Of a stretch of 47,050 nt of DNA, positions 23,365 to 33,777 are shown piece after piece. Below the pieces are notes generated by a model. The model saw only the letters and a program-made list of their open reading frames with translations, was not told the origin of the DNA and made no database searches. Position 1 is the stretch's first letter, and each line of letters begins with the position of its first letter. The stretch covers positions 94,464 through 141,513 of the forward strand of contig NW_004797854.1 in the NCBI RefSeq assembly GCF_000002075.1. Reading direction: 5' to 3'. Source of the DNA: Aplysia californica (Eukaryota > Mollusca > Gastropoda > Aplysiida > Aplysiidae). A program made the translations under genes and the position numbers.

Positions 23365-26246
23365 CTTTCCCACTCAAATAATTTATTTCTCTTATAAAGT
23401 GTCTTAGTCATATTTAACCCATAATATTTGAAACTGCCAGAGGCTGAATTACTTGAGAATACGCCAAATTGTTGTATTACTTGTTGTCTCAACTCTGAAT
23501 ACATTGTTGGACCTGTAATTCCACTGAAAAAGTGTCTTTTTATAACAACCCAGAGCGTTGGCAATAAGTCAAGTACACTTTGGGGATTCCTTTTAGCTTT
23601 TATCCCTGCCGCTGTGAATCTACACTGTACACTTTTTTTCAAAGGTGGAATAGGAAACTAATGGCTCAATTCTGGAGTTTCTTATAATGATTTACATCCT
23701 ACATTGTTATCAATTTTCAAGTTCAAATTTTCGAAAGCCTGTGTCTGTCATATTTTAAAGAGTTTTGAATGACATTAATGACTGCCAATATCTTTTGATT
23801 GTAAGACAGTCTTTGTGTTTGAAGTTCAGATGACACGTTTTTGTTTTGTTTTTTGCATCCTGTTTTGAGTTCTGAAGAGTGTTTTTTTAGCTAAAAAGTT
23901 ACACAAAGGTTGGCGCCTCCACATTTAATTGAGATGTTGAGATAATTTTTTTTGTTTTGTTTTGTTTTGTTTTTCTGCAATTCAGACGCCCTATTGGAAA
24001 AAGGAGCTGTGGAGCAACTGGTATATCTTTTAAAGACGGAGGGTCACTCCATGATTCACGAGCACCTGATGTCAGCTCTGCTGGCTATTGTCACCAACCA
24101 CAAGGCTGCACAAGAGAGATGTTTGAGAGAGGACATGGATGTCAGGTCATTTCTCTGTGAGCGATTAAGGCTTCTCTCTGATAAAGAGGAATTTCAGGTG
24201 AGTGTGTTGGTTTTGGTTTATTTAAATTAAGCTTTCATTTCCTTCCTGCTGTCTGCCCCTTTCTTTGCAAAAACATGTTCATAACTTTTTAGTAATGTTT
24301 CTACGTAAAGATGGCTGACGTGCCTTTCTTCCCTGCTACCTTTCAGTCATTCCTTACTTCCTTCTTTTTGATAGTAAGGGCATGTGTGTCACGACGTGGT
24401 GGAATGAGGCGCTCTTTACTTTTTGGGCGTATGGAGTTATAAATATCATCAAAAAACCTGTTCGTTTATTTTATATTTGGCCCCCAAAAAAGTACCTATC
24501 TATCTTGAATAGAAGTCGAGATTTTTGTGATTGAAGGAGGTGGGGTTACCTGGTTTTAGATGTAGAATGAGCGAGAAAATGGCCGCCAAAGTTTGGTAAC
24601 TTCAATAGCTTGAGAGTCCTTGAAAACTGAAAATGTACATACCTTGTGCCTTTAATCAACATTTTTCAGTAAAATTCACTTGGAAATGTGTTTTTTGGGC
24701 CGGAAAACAAAAATTCTATAAAAATTGACAAACTGGCGGAAAAATGCCTGTTTCTTTGATTTCATTATTTTGATGAGCGTCTGATTTCACCACAATGCCT
24801 CACATATTATTGTAGTCTCCTCCGAGAGTTATTCTTCAAGTTTGCTAACTGGAAAGGCTTAGGTCAGTTAAAGCAATACCCGAGATATTTTGATTATATT
24901 AGCAGAACTGTAAAGGGCAGTTGCTGTAAAATCTTGGTTCAAGTAAAAGAAATTTGCTTTGAAGTCCTTTTCAGCTATATACTGTAGAATAAGAAAATGG
25001 AAACGTGTTGTCTTCTTTTTTGTGTTTCAATAAACTAGTGAATCTGTACCGGTAACCAGATCTATATTAGCTTCTACTGATACTAATCTTTGATTATCAC
25101 TAAGTTCAAAGTACCTACCCATCCATCATTATTGTAACATTTTGTTGTTCCTGAATCCCTTTCCAGTTTATGTTTTAGGAGGCGAAAATGAGTCTTCATC
25201 TTCATATATAATACTAAACTTTTGTTTTGCTATTTAAAAAGAAGACACACACACACAAAAGAAAAGAAACACTGTGATCTTTGATGTTAATAGCGGTCTC
25301 CAAAAATTCTGAAAATGAGTAAATTTTATTGATTATAAATGCCCCATTTCTCAAAAAGTACATTGTATTAAACATATATATATGGCAAGGAGAATTATCA
25401 TCAGCGCTGGCTATAAATTCCAAGGAAATCAATTGTGCCAAATTTCAAAGGTGTACTGTGCTGTCTAGCAGAGAAACAATTTATTTGAAGAGTTTGTTTA
25501 AATGGTTAGCTCAAAGGGCTATTCAGACAAAATGGAGGTCAGTCATTGTTAAATGGAAATGATACAGAGATTGAATTTTTACATATCAAAGAATCCAGTC
25601 TCAAATTTAGTTGAAAAATGAAATGGCTTCAGGGAGGTTTCAACAGTTGGGGAATTACCATTTCTCATACTGTACAATATTGAAGTTAAGCTTCATATTC
25701 ATCATGACTGTGAGGCATTTTTGTTGGGTTTTTTTTTACCTAAGGGGGAAGGGGGAGGGGAGTTATACACTACAGTGAAGTCTACTTTTAATGAACTAAT
25801 ATGAATTCTTTCTCAAGGGGAAACATTGCTTTTGTCCTTTTTCCCCCCATTTTATGTGATTAATATTTGAAATATTAATGGTGTTGATAAATTGGGCATG
25901 GTTTTGCTTATTCTAACTTATTCATGAAATTCATAGTGAAAATGCTGTTTATAATAGTTTTGATAAGAGTAGCGCGAAAATACACTAGCATCTCCATGAA
26001 GGCTTGTCTTGATCAGTGACCTTATTTACATTGGATGAACATTACATGCAACAGATAATATTTGATTCAGTGCTAAAGTGTAATAGAATTATTCTGATTG
26101 TCATCCTGTTTTGTTGAAAAGATTTGATGGTTTCTTTTCAGGAGGAAAGAGAGCATGCTGACAAACTGTTACAAGTTTTGAACTCACCAACCGAGACCCC
26201 ATCTTCATCCAGTGAAAACCGAAGCATGAGTCTAATGCTGGCATAA
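16221..26246 (+). CDS. HSPBP1: Hsp70-binding protein 1 (Fes1/HSPBP1 family)
   Basis: Six coding exons: 16221-16352, 17005-17182, 17961-18182, 22093-22248, 23986-24197, 26142-26246. All junctions are GT...AG and keep frame (phases 0, 1, 1, 1, 0), giving 1005 nt including TAA, or 334 residues. Mammalian HSPBP1 is somewhat longer (about 360), mainly from an N-terminal extension. The start follows a reasonable context (CATCACCATGTC). Residues about 15-105 match the Fes1-type N-terminal region (KDLKGLLRFCMEATR, RKKWLEEAFI). Residues about 105-300 are helical armadillo-like repeats (NGLRIVPGLLASEVSDLRWN, VRVKALYALSCLVR, IRIKATFLISSMCGHDPSFK, GAVEQLVYLL). The C-terminus EEREHADKLLQVL also fits. Family role: a cytosolic factor that binds the Hsp70 ATPase domain and promotes ADP release. 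Introns carry microsatellites and one MITE-like repeat. Identification is by remembered family sequence, not a search. Confidence 0.93.
17005..17182 (+). CDS. HSPBP1: HSPBP1 coding exon 2
   Basis: Encodes residues 45-103 plus one base, from RKKWLEEAFIQM to DVDIAG. The acceptor is TAAAG, the donor G|GTACAG, phase 1. The frame also runs on into the intron without a stop for some 35 codons, which is not evidence of coding. Confidence 0.9.
17675..17695. repeat. Poly-C run (21 bases) in HSPBP1 intron 2
   Basis: Uninterrupted C run, likely length-polymorphic. Confidence 0.9.
17961..18182 (+). CDS. HSPBP1: HSPBP1 coding exon 3
   Basis: Encodes residues 104-177, from DFIKINGLRIVPGLL to KALYALSC. 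The acceptor is TTCTCAACAG, the donor T|GTAAGT, phase 1. Confidence 0.92.
18183..22092 (+). other. HSPBP1 intron 3 (3.9 kb)
   Basis: No second gene was recognised inside. Composition is mixed, with a more GC- and CpG-rich stretch at about 19400-20640 that differs from the AT-rich flanks. A short SINE-like 3' tail (GCGCTCATATGACCTTATGC) lies near 21018-21070. Confidence 0.6.
21015..21078 (+). repeat. SINE 3'-tail fragment
   Basis: GGCGCTCATATGACC...GCGAGCACTGTAATACCTTAC followed by an A-rich end resembles the 3' ends of the SINE at 32477-33039 and the fragment at 46580-46930. Confidence 0.5.
22093..22248 (+). CDS. HSPBP1: HSPBP1 coding exon 4
   Basis: Encodes residues 178-229, from LVRSNTEAQGRLKALDG to CGHDPSFK. 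The acceptor is GGTTCAG, the donor AAAG|GTATGC, phase 1. Its last 52 bases are duplicated just downstream. Confidence 0.92.
22197..22338 (+). repeat. 71-bp tandem duplication across exon 4 end and donor
   Basis: Copy 1 is 22197-22267 and copy 2 is 22268-22338, with 3 mismatches in 71 bp. Copy 1 holds the last 52 coding bases and the live donor AAAGGTATG. Copy 2 has AAAAGTATG, so its GT is displaced and the donor looks weaker. Confidence 0.93.
23108..23877 (+). repeat. Direct repeats of about 110 bp in HSPBP1 intron 4
   Basis: About 23108-23215 and 23766-23877 share CTTTTGATTGTAAGACAGTC, TTTGTGTTTGA-GTTCAGAT and further similarity. The spacing is about 658 bp, and the repeats flank the CA microsatellite. 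Confidence 0.75.
23299..23362. repeat. (CA)n microsatellite, HSPBP1 intron 4
   Basis: Roughly 31 uninterrupted CA units. The open frames over it are artefacts. Confidence 0.95.
23986..24197 (+). CDS. HSPBP1: HSPBP1 coding exon 5
   Basis: Encodes residues 230-300, from DALLEKGAVEQLVYLL to SDKEEFQ. The acceptor is TTCTGCAATTCAG, the donor CAG|GTGAGT, phase 0. Confidence 0.93.
24384..24806. mobile_element. MITE-like repeat in HSPBP1 intron 5
   Basis: The left end GTGGTGGAATGAGGCGCTC and the complement of the right end GTGGTGAAATCAGACGCTC match at about 17 of 25 bases by eye. The interior is non-coding, about 0.4 kb. No target duplication was recognised. Confidence 0.45.
26142..26246 (+). CDS. 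HSPBP1: HSPBP1 coding exon 6 and stop
   Basis: Encodes residues 301-334, EEREHADKLLQVL to MSLMLA, then TAA. The acceptor is TTTCTTTTCAG. Confidence 0.92.
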   Translation, partial: EEREHADKLLQVLNSPTETPSSSSENRSMSLMLA

Positions 26247-27949
26247 TTGTGAATGCATGGGTCGAAATTTGAAAGTGTTAATGCTTTCGTGTAACTTTTG
26301 TGTCATGTTACATGTATCAACTTGAATTGTTTTGGCTCTCCAGCAAAGTCTTTTTCTTGTCTAAACTATCAGTTGCTCACCACTCTAGTATGTATTTCCT
26401 TATCTAATGCGCCATGAATCTACTAATGCCTCTTTATATCTTTGTGTAAGAAATTGTAGCTGAATTTGATTTAGCTATGTTTTCAGTTTAGAGAGTTTGC
26501 TCAAATAGTGAAGAAAAAAAATAATTGAGAATTCGAAGAAAGATTAAAGTTCAGATTGACAGTTTTGTTGGATGTGACGTTAATTGTATACATGTCAGAT
26601 ATGGGGCTTTGATACTGATGATGATCTAATTCTAATGTAATACTGTCAGCATCAAACTGGTTAGGCCCTAGAGTCAAATTTTCTTTGCTGTTTCAGAGAA
26701 AGCTAGATCTGACAGGTGTGAACATTTTAGATCAATAATTGTACCTAGATGTCCATTCTATATGTGTAATGTTACAAGCTATGTAAAGATGAGTATCTGT
26801 TTTAGTTTTGTTGCGTGAGAGAGACGGGGGGAGTGAGGTAGAAAGAGAGAGAGAAAGACAGGAGAAGTGAGGGAGAAATGGAGAGAGAAAGGTTTCTCCC
26901 CTTGCACCAACAGGCTTCTTACTGTATTTCTGTCGCTAGGCATAGCTTACCCACATGATGAGTTCTGTATTTGTCAAAGGTTGCTTGTAGTATGGTCTAT
27001 TTTAAACATGTTTGAAGATGTGCTCTTTTCTCCTCAATGACTACTCCTGTCCGTGAATCCTCAGGGGAAGACACTCAAAGGCCCAGGTTTGCTTGTGGAA
27101 TATTGCAACGACAGTTTGGTCAGCCAGATTTTGATAGCACAGACCTGCAGGCAGAACATTAACTTGATGACTCTTTACTGCCTGGTTACCATTCTGTTCT
27201 TCCAGGTGTGCCTATTCTTTTGCCTTAGTTTTTATAAAGGTTTGCAATTTATAGGTGTGGCAAAGTTTATTAATTAAAAAATTTTTTTGGGCCCCAAGAT
27301 TCATGCTCTTCTGTTGCAATTTCAATTATTGGTTGAACACATCAGGGATGCTTGGCATTGTCGTTTGCTATCATATTCATTATTGTACAAGGGTTGGATT
27401 TGTTTTGCCTTAAATGGATGCTATCTTTGTTTTTAATTTGACAGCACAGTTGGGCTTGCCATGTTGTTTTCGGCTCATCATCAAATATAATGATATGGTT
27501 TTTATACCGAAATGTCTGTGTTTGCTTACTTGTTTTAGTATGTTCTCTTAGTTTTAGTGTGAGTTTTACAGCACTCACAACACAATAAGGGCATAATATA
27601 AGTGCAGAAGATACAAAGCTTCACAAGAGAGTAACAAACAGATAGAGAAAAGAAGGAGATGAGAAAAGGATGATAGATGTTTGATAGGAAAGAAGAAGCA
27701 AACCACACCAGAGCACCCATTATGTCTATGCCATGAAAAAAGAAATGAGGAGAGGTGTGGGAGAAGTTTGTGTTTTGTGAGTGAAAAATGGAATAGCCGT
27801 ATTCGGGACGACTATGCAAATCTCTTATCATCACAAAAGTTTGTTATAAATCAATTGTTATAAATCAATTATCTGCCCCTGGCTGCAAAAATTCAACAAC
27901 CGCAAAAAAAAAAAAAGAGACTTATTTACTTTACTTAATCTATCCTTTT
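26247..27949 (+). other. HSPBP1 3' UTR and downstream DNA
   Basis: No further gene was seen. A possible ATTAAA polyadenylation signal lies at 26543-26548; no canonical AATAAA was noticed nearby. A GA-rich stretch lies at about 26815-26890 and an A run at 27904-27916. Confidence 0.45.
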
Positions 27950-30650
27950 TTACCACTAGGGCGTCGAGGGGAGAAAGAGCTTCTTGTCTCGAGCAAGTTT
28001 GAGGCCTGGGATATTGAATGTTCTCTGGGTGTCCTTCAAACCCTGGATCCAGGTCTTTCTTGGTCTTTCTCTTGCCTTGTACCCTGATACTTTCCTGTAG
28101 TAGGTTTTTCTGGCAAGGTAGTTAGGTGCCATACGTGTGAGATGTCCAAACCACCTGATTGTTTGCCTTCGGATGTAGTGGAGGACAGGTGTTGTTCCCA
28201 CCATTTCTTAGATCTTGTTGTTTCTGACCATGTCCCGTCTGATTTTGTTGACGGCTGTCCTTAGACATCCCATCTTGCAGGTGGTTATCTTACGTTCCAG
28301 ACTTTTGGTCAGGGTCCATGTCTTGTACAGGTAGGTCAAAGTGGGGATGAAGATAAAGCTAATGGACTTGGCTTTGGTCTCAATGGGGATGTTACGATGT
28401 TTGAGGAGTGGGGCAAGCTGGTAGCTGACGCTGTTAATCTTTTCACATCTCAATTTCTCTGTTGAGACGTCCATCTTCCGAAAAGATGCTACCAAGATAC
28501 TTGGAACTCTCTGACTTGTTTCTGCGGTTTTCCGTCGATGGTGATGTTAAAGTTACCAGGTGTTCTGCTAATTTTCATCGTCTCCGTTTTGCTTGTACTA
28601 ATCTTCATGTTGAGCTTTTCGCATTGTGTATTCAGCCTGTCTGTGTGCTCTTGAAGTTGCTCTTCTTTCTCATATGCCAGGCTTTGAACGTCCGCAAATA
28701 GCATCTCATTCAGGTCTATCGGGTTAGGGTTTGCTTCTTTTGTAATTTTGTCCATGTATATTATAAATAGTAGCGGTAATAACATACACCCATGTCTCAC
28801 TCCAGATGACACGTCGAACCAGTCAGTGAGTCCGTTTTGACTCTTGAGTGCAGACTGTGCTCATACTGTTGGTATAGATGGCTCTGATGTTGTCCTACAG
28901 TTGTCCCCTAATGCCGTACTCTTCAAATGTTTGCCACAGTTTGTTTCTATCTACTCTATCAAACGCTTTTTCCTGGTCTACTAACACAAGATTCAGTTCT
29001 TTGTTGTATGCAATTGTCCTTTCACTCATTTGTCTTAGAGCGAAGATAGCGTCTGTGCACCTTCTCGGTAGGTGTTGCTGTCTTTCTTGCTGCATTTCTT
29101 CTTCCAGACTGGTATCACAACTGCTCGCTGCCAGTCTTCTGGGAATTTCCTCTCCCTCCATGCTTTTTGGAATATTGTGGTCAGACAGGGGATTGCTGTT
29201 CTCCACATGTCAGGATGGCTCCAGTTGTAATGCCATCAATGCCTGCTGCCTTGTTCCTTGGGCTATTGTTCCATGCCTCTGATCTTAAGATGTTTGGTTG
29301 TTCTTCTTTTGTTTGTCGTGGTTGAAATTGGCTCTTTGTGTTTCCTTGGCTGCTTGGGTTAAGGAGTTCCCCGAAATACTCCTGCCATCTGTTTCTGATG
29401 CTGTCTTCTTCACTGAGTGGGTTTCCATCTTTGTCATTGGCTACTGTTGTTGGATTGTATGGTTCGTTTACGAGATGAGTCTCATTGCTTTGACACTTTT
29501 GTAGAACTGTTGTGGCGAGTGTTTGCACAGTTCACTTAATATTTCGCCATATTCCTTCCATGACTTTTCCTTGGAACTTCTGACTATCCTCTTGCTATGA
29601 CGTCTTGACAGTCTGTATTTCACATAGTCCTCATCTAGCTTTGATTTTTACCCACGCCTTGTACAACTCCTTTTCTTTGATGGCCTCCTTTACCCTACGG
29701 GTCCACTGAGACGGACACGGCCTGATCTTTTGCCGGGAGGATGAAAATCAGTCGGGTCTTTTCCCTCTCGCGTGTCCACCAGTTCGGACAAGACACGTCT
29801 AGTCTGTTGGCCTGCTGGCCGCATTATCCCGCACACTGTGTCCCAAGGCAGGGCTATAAATAGTCGAGGTCAATGAACGCAAGGTGGGAATAAGAAATAA
29901 ATGGGCTTATAAAGGAAAATTGGTAGAATTGTTAATATGCATAGACTTTGTTAATTTTGAGGCGCTGATTACGAATATGACATTAGAATTTTAATTCGAA
30001 CTCAACATCTGATTTTTTTTAAAGCTCCGGCGGGGCCTATGGCTCACGAGTCTTTTGTCGGGGCATGTCGTGTCGTGTCGTGTCTGTTGACATAGCCAAA
30101 CGGACTTTTCACTGATTTCTTAGGAAATAAACGGTGCTTCATTTCAACTACCGACTTTCCGAGAGACGGACGGAATCGGGTCGGTTTGTGTCCGTCGCAG
30201 TGGACACGGGCCCTTACTGTGTCATTCTACCAAGCTGTCTGATTTACCTGCCCTCTTCCTGTGTTCTTTGTACCGCAGGCTTTACGGAGTGTCTCTGTCA
30301 GCGGGGTCTTCAGCGCTGACCATGTTTCTTCTGCTGTTATTTCTCAGCAGTCTACTTCTTTCAGTTTCTGTGTGATTTCTGTCTCCATTTCCTGTCGTAC
30401 TTCTTCCTTCTGGAGTTTTCTTAAGTTGATCTGTCTGTCTGTTTCTTTCCTCTTCATTTTCCTCGTTCTTTCACTCCGCTGCTTTGTAAATAAGATAACT
30501 GGACGGTGGTCAGTATCCAGGGCTGCATTTGGGATGGCTCTCGCGTCTGTGACTCTTCGGGTTCACTCTTCCCCTTTCTTCTTTTCGTGTAAAGATGAAA
30601 TCTGTCTTCGATGATACATTCAGATCGTTCCATCTGTATCAAGTTTGTTT
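27950..30650 (-). pseudogene. Broken non-LTR retrotransposon (LINE, possibly RTE-like)
   Basis: Read on the minus strand, it starts with the end of an endonuclease domain (DARAIPNAALDTDHRPVILF near 30495-30555). A basic linker follows (RTRKMKRKETDRQINLRKLQ), then reverse transcriptase motifs: NKAAGIDGITTGAI, LVLVDQEKAFDRVDRNKLW, SSGVRHGCMLLPLLFIIYMD and LFADVQSLAYEKEEQL. A C-terminal tail reads IRWFGHLTRM...RPRKTW. The usual catalytic F/YADD reads FADV. The frame is split among several open segments by frameshifts and stops, and the 5' half of the endonuclease is gone. The 3' end near 27950 is followed by GTAAA-like and poly-T/A sequence. A DNA transposon (29701-30205) sits inside. The clade call is tentative. 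Confidence 0.85.
29701..30205. mobile_element. 505-bp DNA transposon inside the LINE, TSD ACGG
   Basis: The ends GTCCACTGAGACGGACAC and GTGTCCGTCGCAGTGGAC are inverted repeats, with ACGG at 29697-29700 and 30206-30209. Removing the insert and one ACGG makes the LINE frame read straight through (DTVRARRVKEAIKEK). CACTG-type ends with a 4-bp duplication fit the Chapaev/CMC group (inference). It is non-coding and contains a GTCGTGTC triplication near 30065-30082. Confidence 0.88.
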
Positions 30651-30659
30651 CTGACTGGG

Positions 30660-30785
30660 TCTGAAAAAAAAAAAGAAAACCGCAACCCCCCCAAAAAAAA
30701 ACAACAACCCCCCACACACAACAACAACAACAAAACAAAAACAAAACAAAAAACAAAACAAAACAAAAAAACCTTCCTCTACTCT
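30660..30785. repeat. A/C-rich low-complexity tract
   Basis: CAA, CAAAA and poly-A/C runs. No gene. Confidence 0.85.
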
Positions 30786-31467
30786 TCTCTCCAAAAGAAA
30801 GAAACATTTTAATAGAGCTAGGCCTTATGGCAATCTTAAGCCTGCAACCACCTCCAGATGGAATCTCAAGTGTTTTTTTCTTTTTTTTCTTTTCATCTAA
30901 CATTCCCAAAATAGACCATCTGTCTAAGACGACCACCTTTCTCTTTGACAATGGGTGGTCATCTTTGATATTTTCCTGCTGTATTTTCAATTATTGTAAT
31001 GGTATTTGTATTAACAAAAAGGGGTGATCATGATGGAGTAATAATACAGTCGAACTTGGATTCAACGAAGTCGTCGGGCCTGGCCTTCTATTTCGTTGAA
31101 TCCGAGTCTTCGTTATAGCAGGCTTCGAGCAAGTACATGTAATATAATATGAAGGGAAGTAACGGAAGGCTACCCTGAAATGCCTACCTTTTTCGCTTTT
31201 CAACTTCCTCAATCAAAAGTAGTTTAGTTTCAAATTCAAATGAGAGAGAGGCATTTTCATTTCTTTGATGCTATGCCGACAAAATTCAGGAAAATTCCAG
31301 AAAAATACATTGAACTCAACTAAGCACACATTGTGCAAAAGAGCCGATTCGTTCAAAGTTGTGTTGCTATGTAAAGTGTAAAGCCTAGCATATGGCACGG
31401 TTTGATTCCACAGCCCAGCGCACAATTCATGACTCAGATCTATGTCAAAACTAGCTTATCATTATAA

Positions 31468-31650
31468 TGTCCCCGTGGTTTTATGCGCCCCGCATAATTT
31501 AGCAAAATTTGATCATTGTTTGCATAATTTCTGATTATTTTCCGTTATCATTTTTTGTTAAAATTATCAGAATTGCATAATTTCACTTTTTTTTGGTGGC
31601 TCAGTTTGCATAATTTCATAATTTTTTTGGGGCATAAAACCGCGGGGACA
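31468..31650. mobile_element. 183-bp MITE with TGTCCCCG-GGTTTTATGC ends
   Basis: TGTCCCCGTGGTTTTATGC is mirrored by GCATAAAACCGCGGGGACA with one mismatch. The interior repeats GCATAATTT several times. The flanks are TTATAA and GTATAA, an imperfect duplication, so the superfamily is left open. Confidence 0.8.
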
Positions 31651-31658
31651 GTATAATA

Positions 31659-32391
31659 CAGTGAAGTCCACTTATAACGAGTCCGGAAAAAACGAGAAGT
31701 CTGTTATATAGACACTATTCTAAAACTCCGTTTTTTAAATCTTCTTTACCTTTGTAAATAAAATACTGCTATAGCGCAATCAGACAAACATGCGAGTCGG
31801 TTATAGCGGACTATTGCTGCTGCTGTGCACAGTGCATAGGCCAATTATACTTAATGTAAAACTTCGCCAGTTGAGAAACTTGTTGGTGATCTAGCGAAAC
31901 AAAGAATGGGAGAGCCCATGTGTGTCAACAATGAAGGCCGGAGCGACTGAGTAGGGAAGGTGTGGCATAACGCATCGCGTGATAGGCCAGCGTAAGCCTA
32001 GTTTAGATTATCAAGGCCTACCATGCCTCTCACTTCTCCGATGCGGGGGTGGAGAGGTCACAGCAATGTGATGGATGGAGCGAATGAGTGACGTGCGCAA
32101 GCTTCTGATCGGCAACGCCGAGCTGTCAACATCGCTAGATCTAGCGCTAGAGAAGGAAACCTGATTCGATTTTTGATCAAGTAAGACCTAGAGGTCATGT
32201 TGAAACAAAATTATCATCAGGGTAGATAGCAAAAGGAAATAAACAGAACACAAAACTCATAGATTAGTCCTACTTTAGAGTTTCCTTTGAATTTATTACT
32301 GGATCCCTTATACTTTACTTATAGTGAAAATCCTGCTATAACGGACATTTTGCTCCGGTCCCCTCCCTCTCGTTAAAATAGGATTCCACTG
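31659..32391. mobile_element. 733-bp pogo-like element with TA duplication
   Basis: The left end is CAGTGAAGTCCACTTATAAC and the complement of the right end is CAGTGGAATCCTATTTTAAC. TA lies on both sides (31657-31658, 32392-32393). Subterminal TATAACGGAC/ TCTGTTATAT motifs are inverted. It is nested in element B, right beside the 183-bp MITE. No transposase. Confidence 0.8.
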
Positions 32392-32476
32392 TATATTGAT
32401 TAGCATACAGTGGGAAAATGAGCGACACGTTTTTGTATCTCTACTGGCGTTCCAATTCCACGCCTGGAACACTTGT

Positions 32477-33039
32477 ATGGGGGCTCTCGTGGTCTAGAGG
32501 TTAAGGTGTCTGCCTCTCATTCAGTAGGCCCGGGGGATCAAATACGAGCTACGGAAAATTTTCTGCTCTAAAATTCTCTCCTTTCACATTATTTCCCGCT
32601 CTCTAACAAAGTTCTGTCATCTGCTTTCGTCTCCACTTTCTGCCCCCACCTCCCTCACCAGCTGTGCCCCGTCCTCTGGGCTCCTGGCTGTTTCTGTAGC
32701 CTTTCTACTGCTACTCCTTGGCTCCTTACTGCTGCCTTTCAGCCACACCCCTGATCTTATGGTAGGTAAGATATAACACCTATCCTTCTCGGACAAGGGC
32801 GAAAAATGTCGGAGGTCCTGTGTGCAAGTCGTACCAGTTAATTAAAATCCCTTTGCTGTCCAAAATCGATAAGTAGGCTTCGGCCGCCACCCAGGCAAAA
32901 TTCAAAATTTTTTACCAACTGAAAATAGTTACATGTACAGTTTACTGTGTCTTGAGCGCTAGTATGGCCTTGCGCAGTGAGTTGCAAGCGCCGTAAAACA
33001 CTTACAAAATAAAATTGACCCCCCCCCCCAGAAAAAACC
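32477..33039 (+). mobile_element. tRNA-derived SINE, full length, 7-bp TSD
   Basis: A tRNA-like head (GTGGTCTAGAGGTTAAGG as box A, a degenerate box B near 32535) is followed by a conserved body (GACAAGGGCGAAAAATGTC, TAGGCTTCGGCCGCCACCC). The 3' part is GCGCTAGTATGGCCTTGCGC with a short A-rich end and a C run. CACTTGT flanks both sides (32470-32476 and 33040-33046). Element A has the uninterrupted sequence at this site. Fragments of the same family lie at 45241-45425 and 46580-46930. Confidence 0.82.
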
Positions 33040-33777
33040 CACTTGTGCCCCCTCCCCAAGACACACGTACTCACAGTTACACACGTGTGCTGGCTGCCCG
33101 TCCGATCCCTACACACGCTAAGACACATGTGTTGGTATGAGAGAAAGTTGCTGATTGGTCGCATAAGATATAAACGAAAGGCTAAACGCTAACAAAAGGC
33201 TAAACGCTTAATGGTTCACGATGCAGGTGCCATGGGCGGTTACAAGGAGGAATAGATCAGGTTCGTTGGGAACTGAAATGAGCGAATCCACGTCAGCAGG
33301 GACTGTTCACTCTGTAAGCTACTTCGTTGAATCCGAACTTGCTCATTTAGATCTATGTGTTCGTTGAATCCGAGTTATTTTTTAAAATTGATTTTAATCA
33401 AAGATCGTACATAACAAGATAGTTCACTCCTCTCTTTCAGCCAATTAAAAAAGTGTCCCCAAAACCGGTGGCGCCCTCTTCGAAAAAGTGAGAACTTTGC
33501 AGAGTTACCCTACTTGTGTGAAAAACAATAAAAGCAAAACTAACAAACTGTGCTATTCCTATTCTTCTTCTGAAACGAAAAGAGAGCTTCAAAACAAAGG
33601 CTGCAGCGCCATCTGAACCAATGCGCGGACCTCCACGGACACTTTTTTGGCCAAGGTAACTATCTTGTTATGAACGATCTTTGTTGTAATGATTTTTTTT
33701 TAAATCGGGGAATGCACCTCCTTATGTTGAATTCAAGTTTTCACCGAACCTTAATTCGTTGAATCCGAGTTCCACTG

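Larger units (their letters stand above)
31047..33777 (+). mobile_element. pogo-like element B carrying three insertions
   Basis: The left terminus CAGTCGAACTTGGATTCAAC and the complement of the right terminus CAGTGGAACTCGGATTCAAC match at 18 of 20. TA flanks both sides (31045-31046 and 33778-33779). CAGT ends with a TA duplication are typical of pogo/Tc1-mariner elements. GTTGAATCCGA is repeated several times near both ends. No transposase is encoded. Insertions at 31468-31650, 31659-32391 and 32477-33039 account for roughly half its length, and element A (10800-13100) shows the uninterrupted sequence at these sites. Confidence 0.82.

Noticed and set aside
23110-23642. Cys/Val-rich open frames
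   Set aside because: Translated (CA)n microsatellite; the same applies at 44981-45259 and 46861-47049.
27053-27277. Open frame downstream of HSPBP1 as a gene
   Set aside because: No domain, and it lies in probable 3' UTR or intergenic DNA.
32477-32550. tRNA gene
   Set aside because: Boxes A and B are tRNA-like, but box B is decayed and the sequence is the head of a SINE with body, tail and target duplication. The same holds near 39200, 43900, 45260 and 45940.
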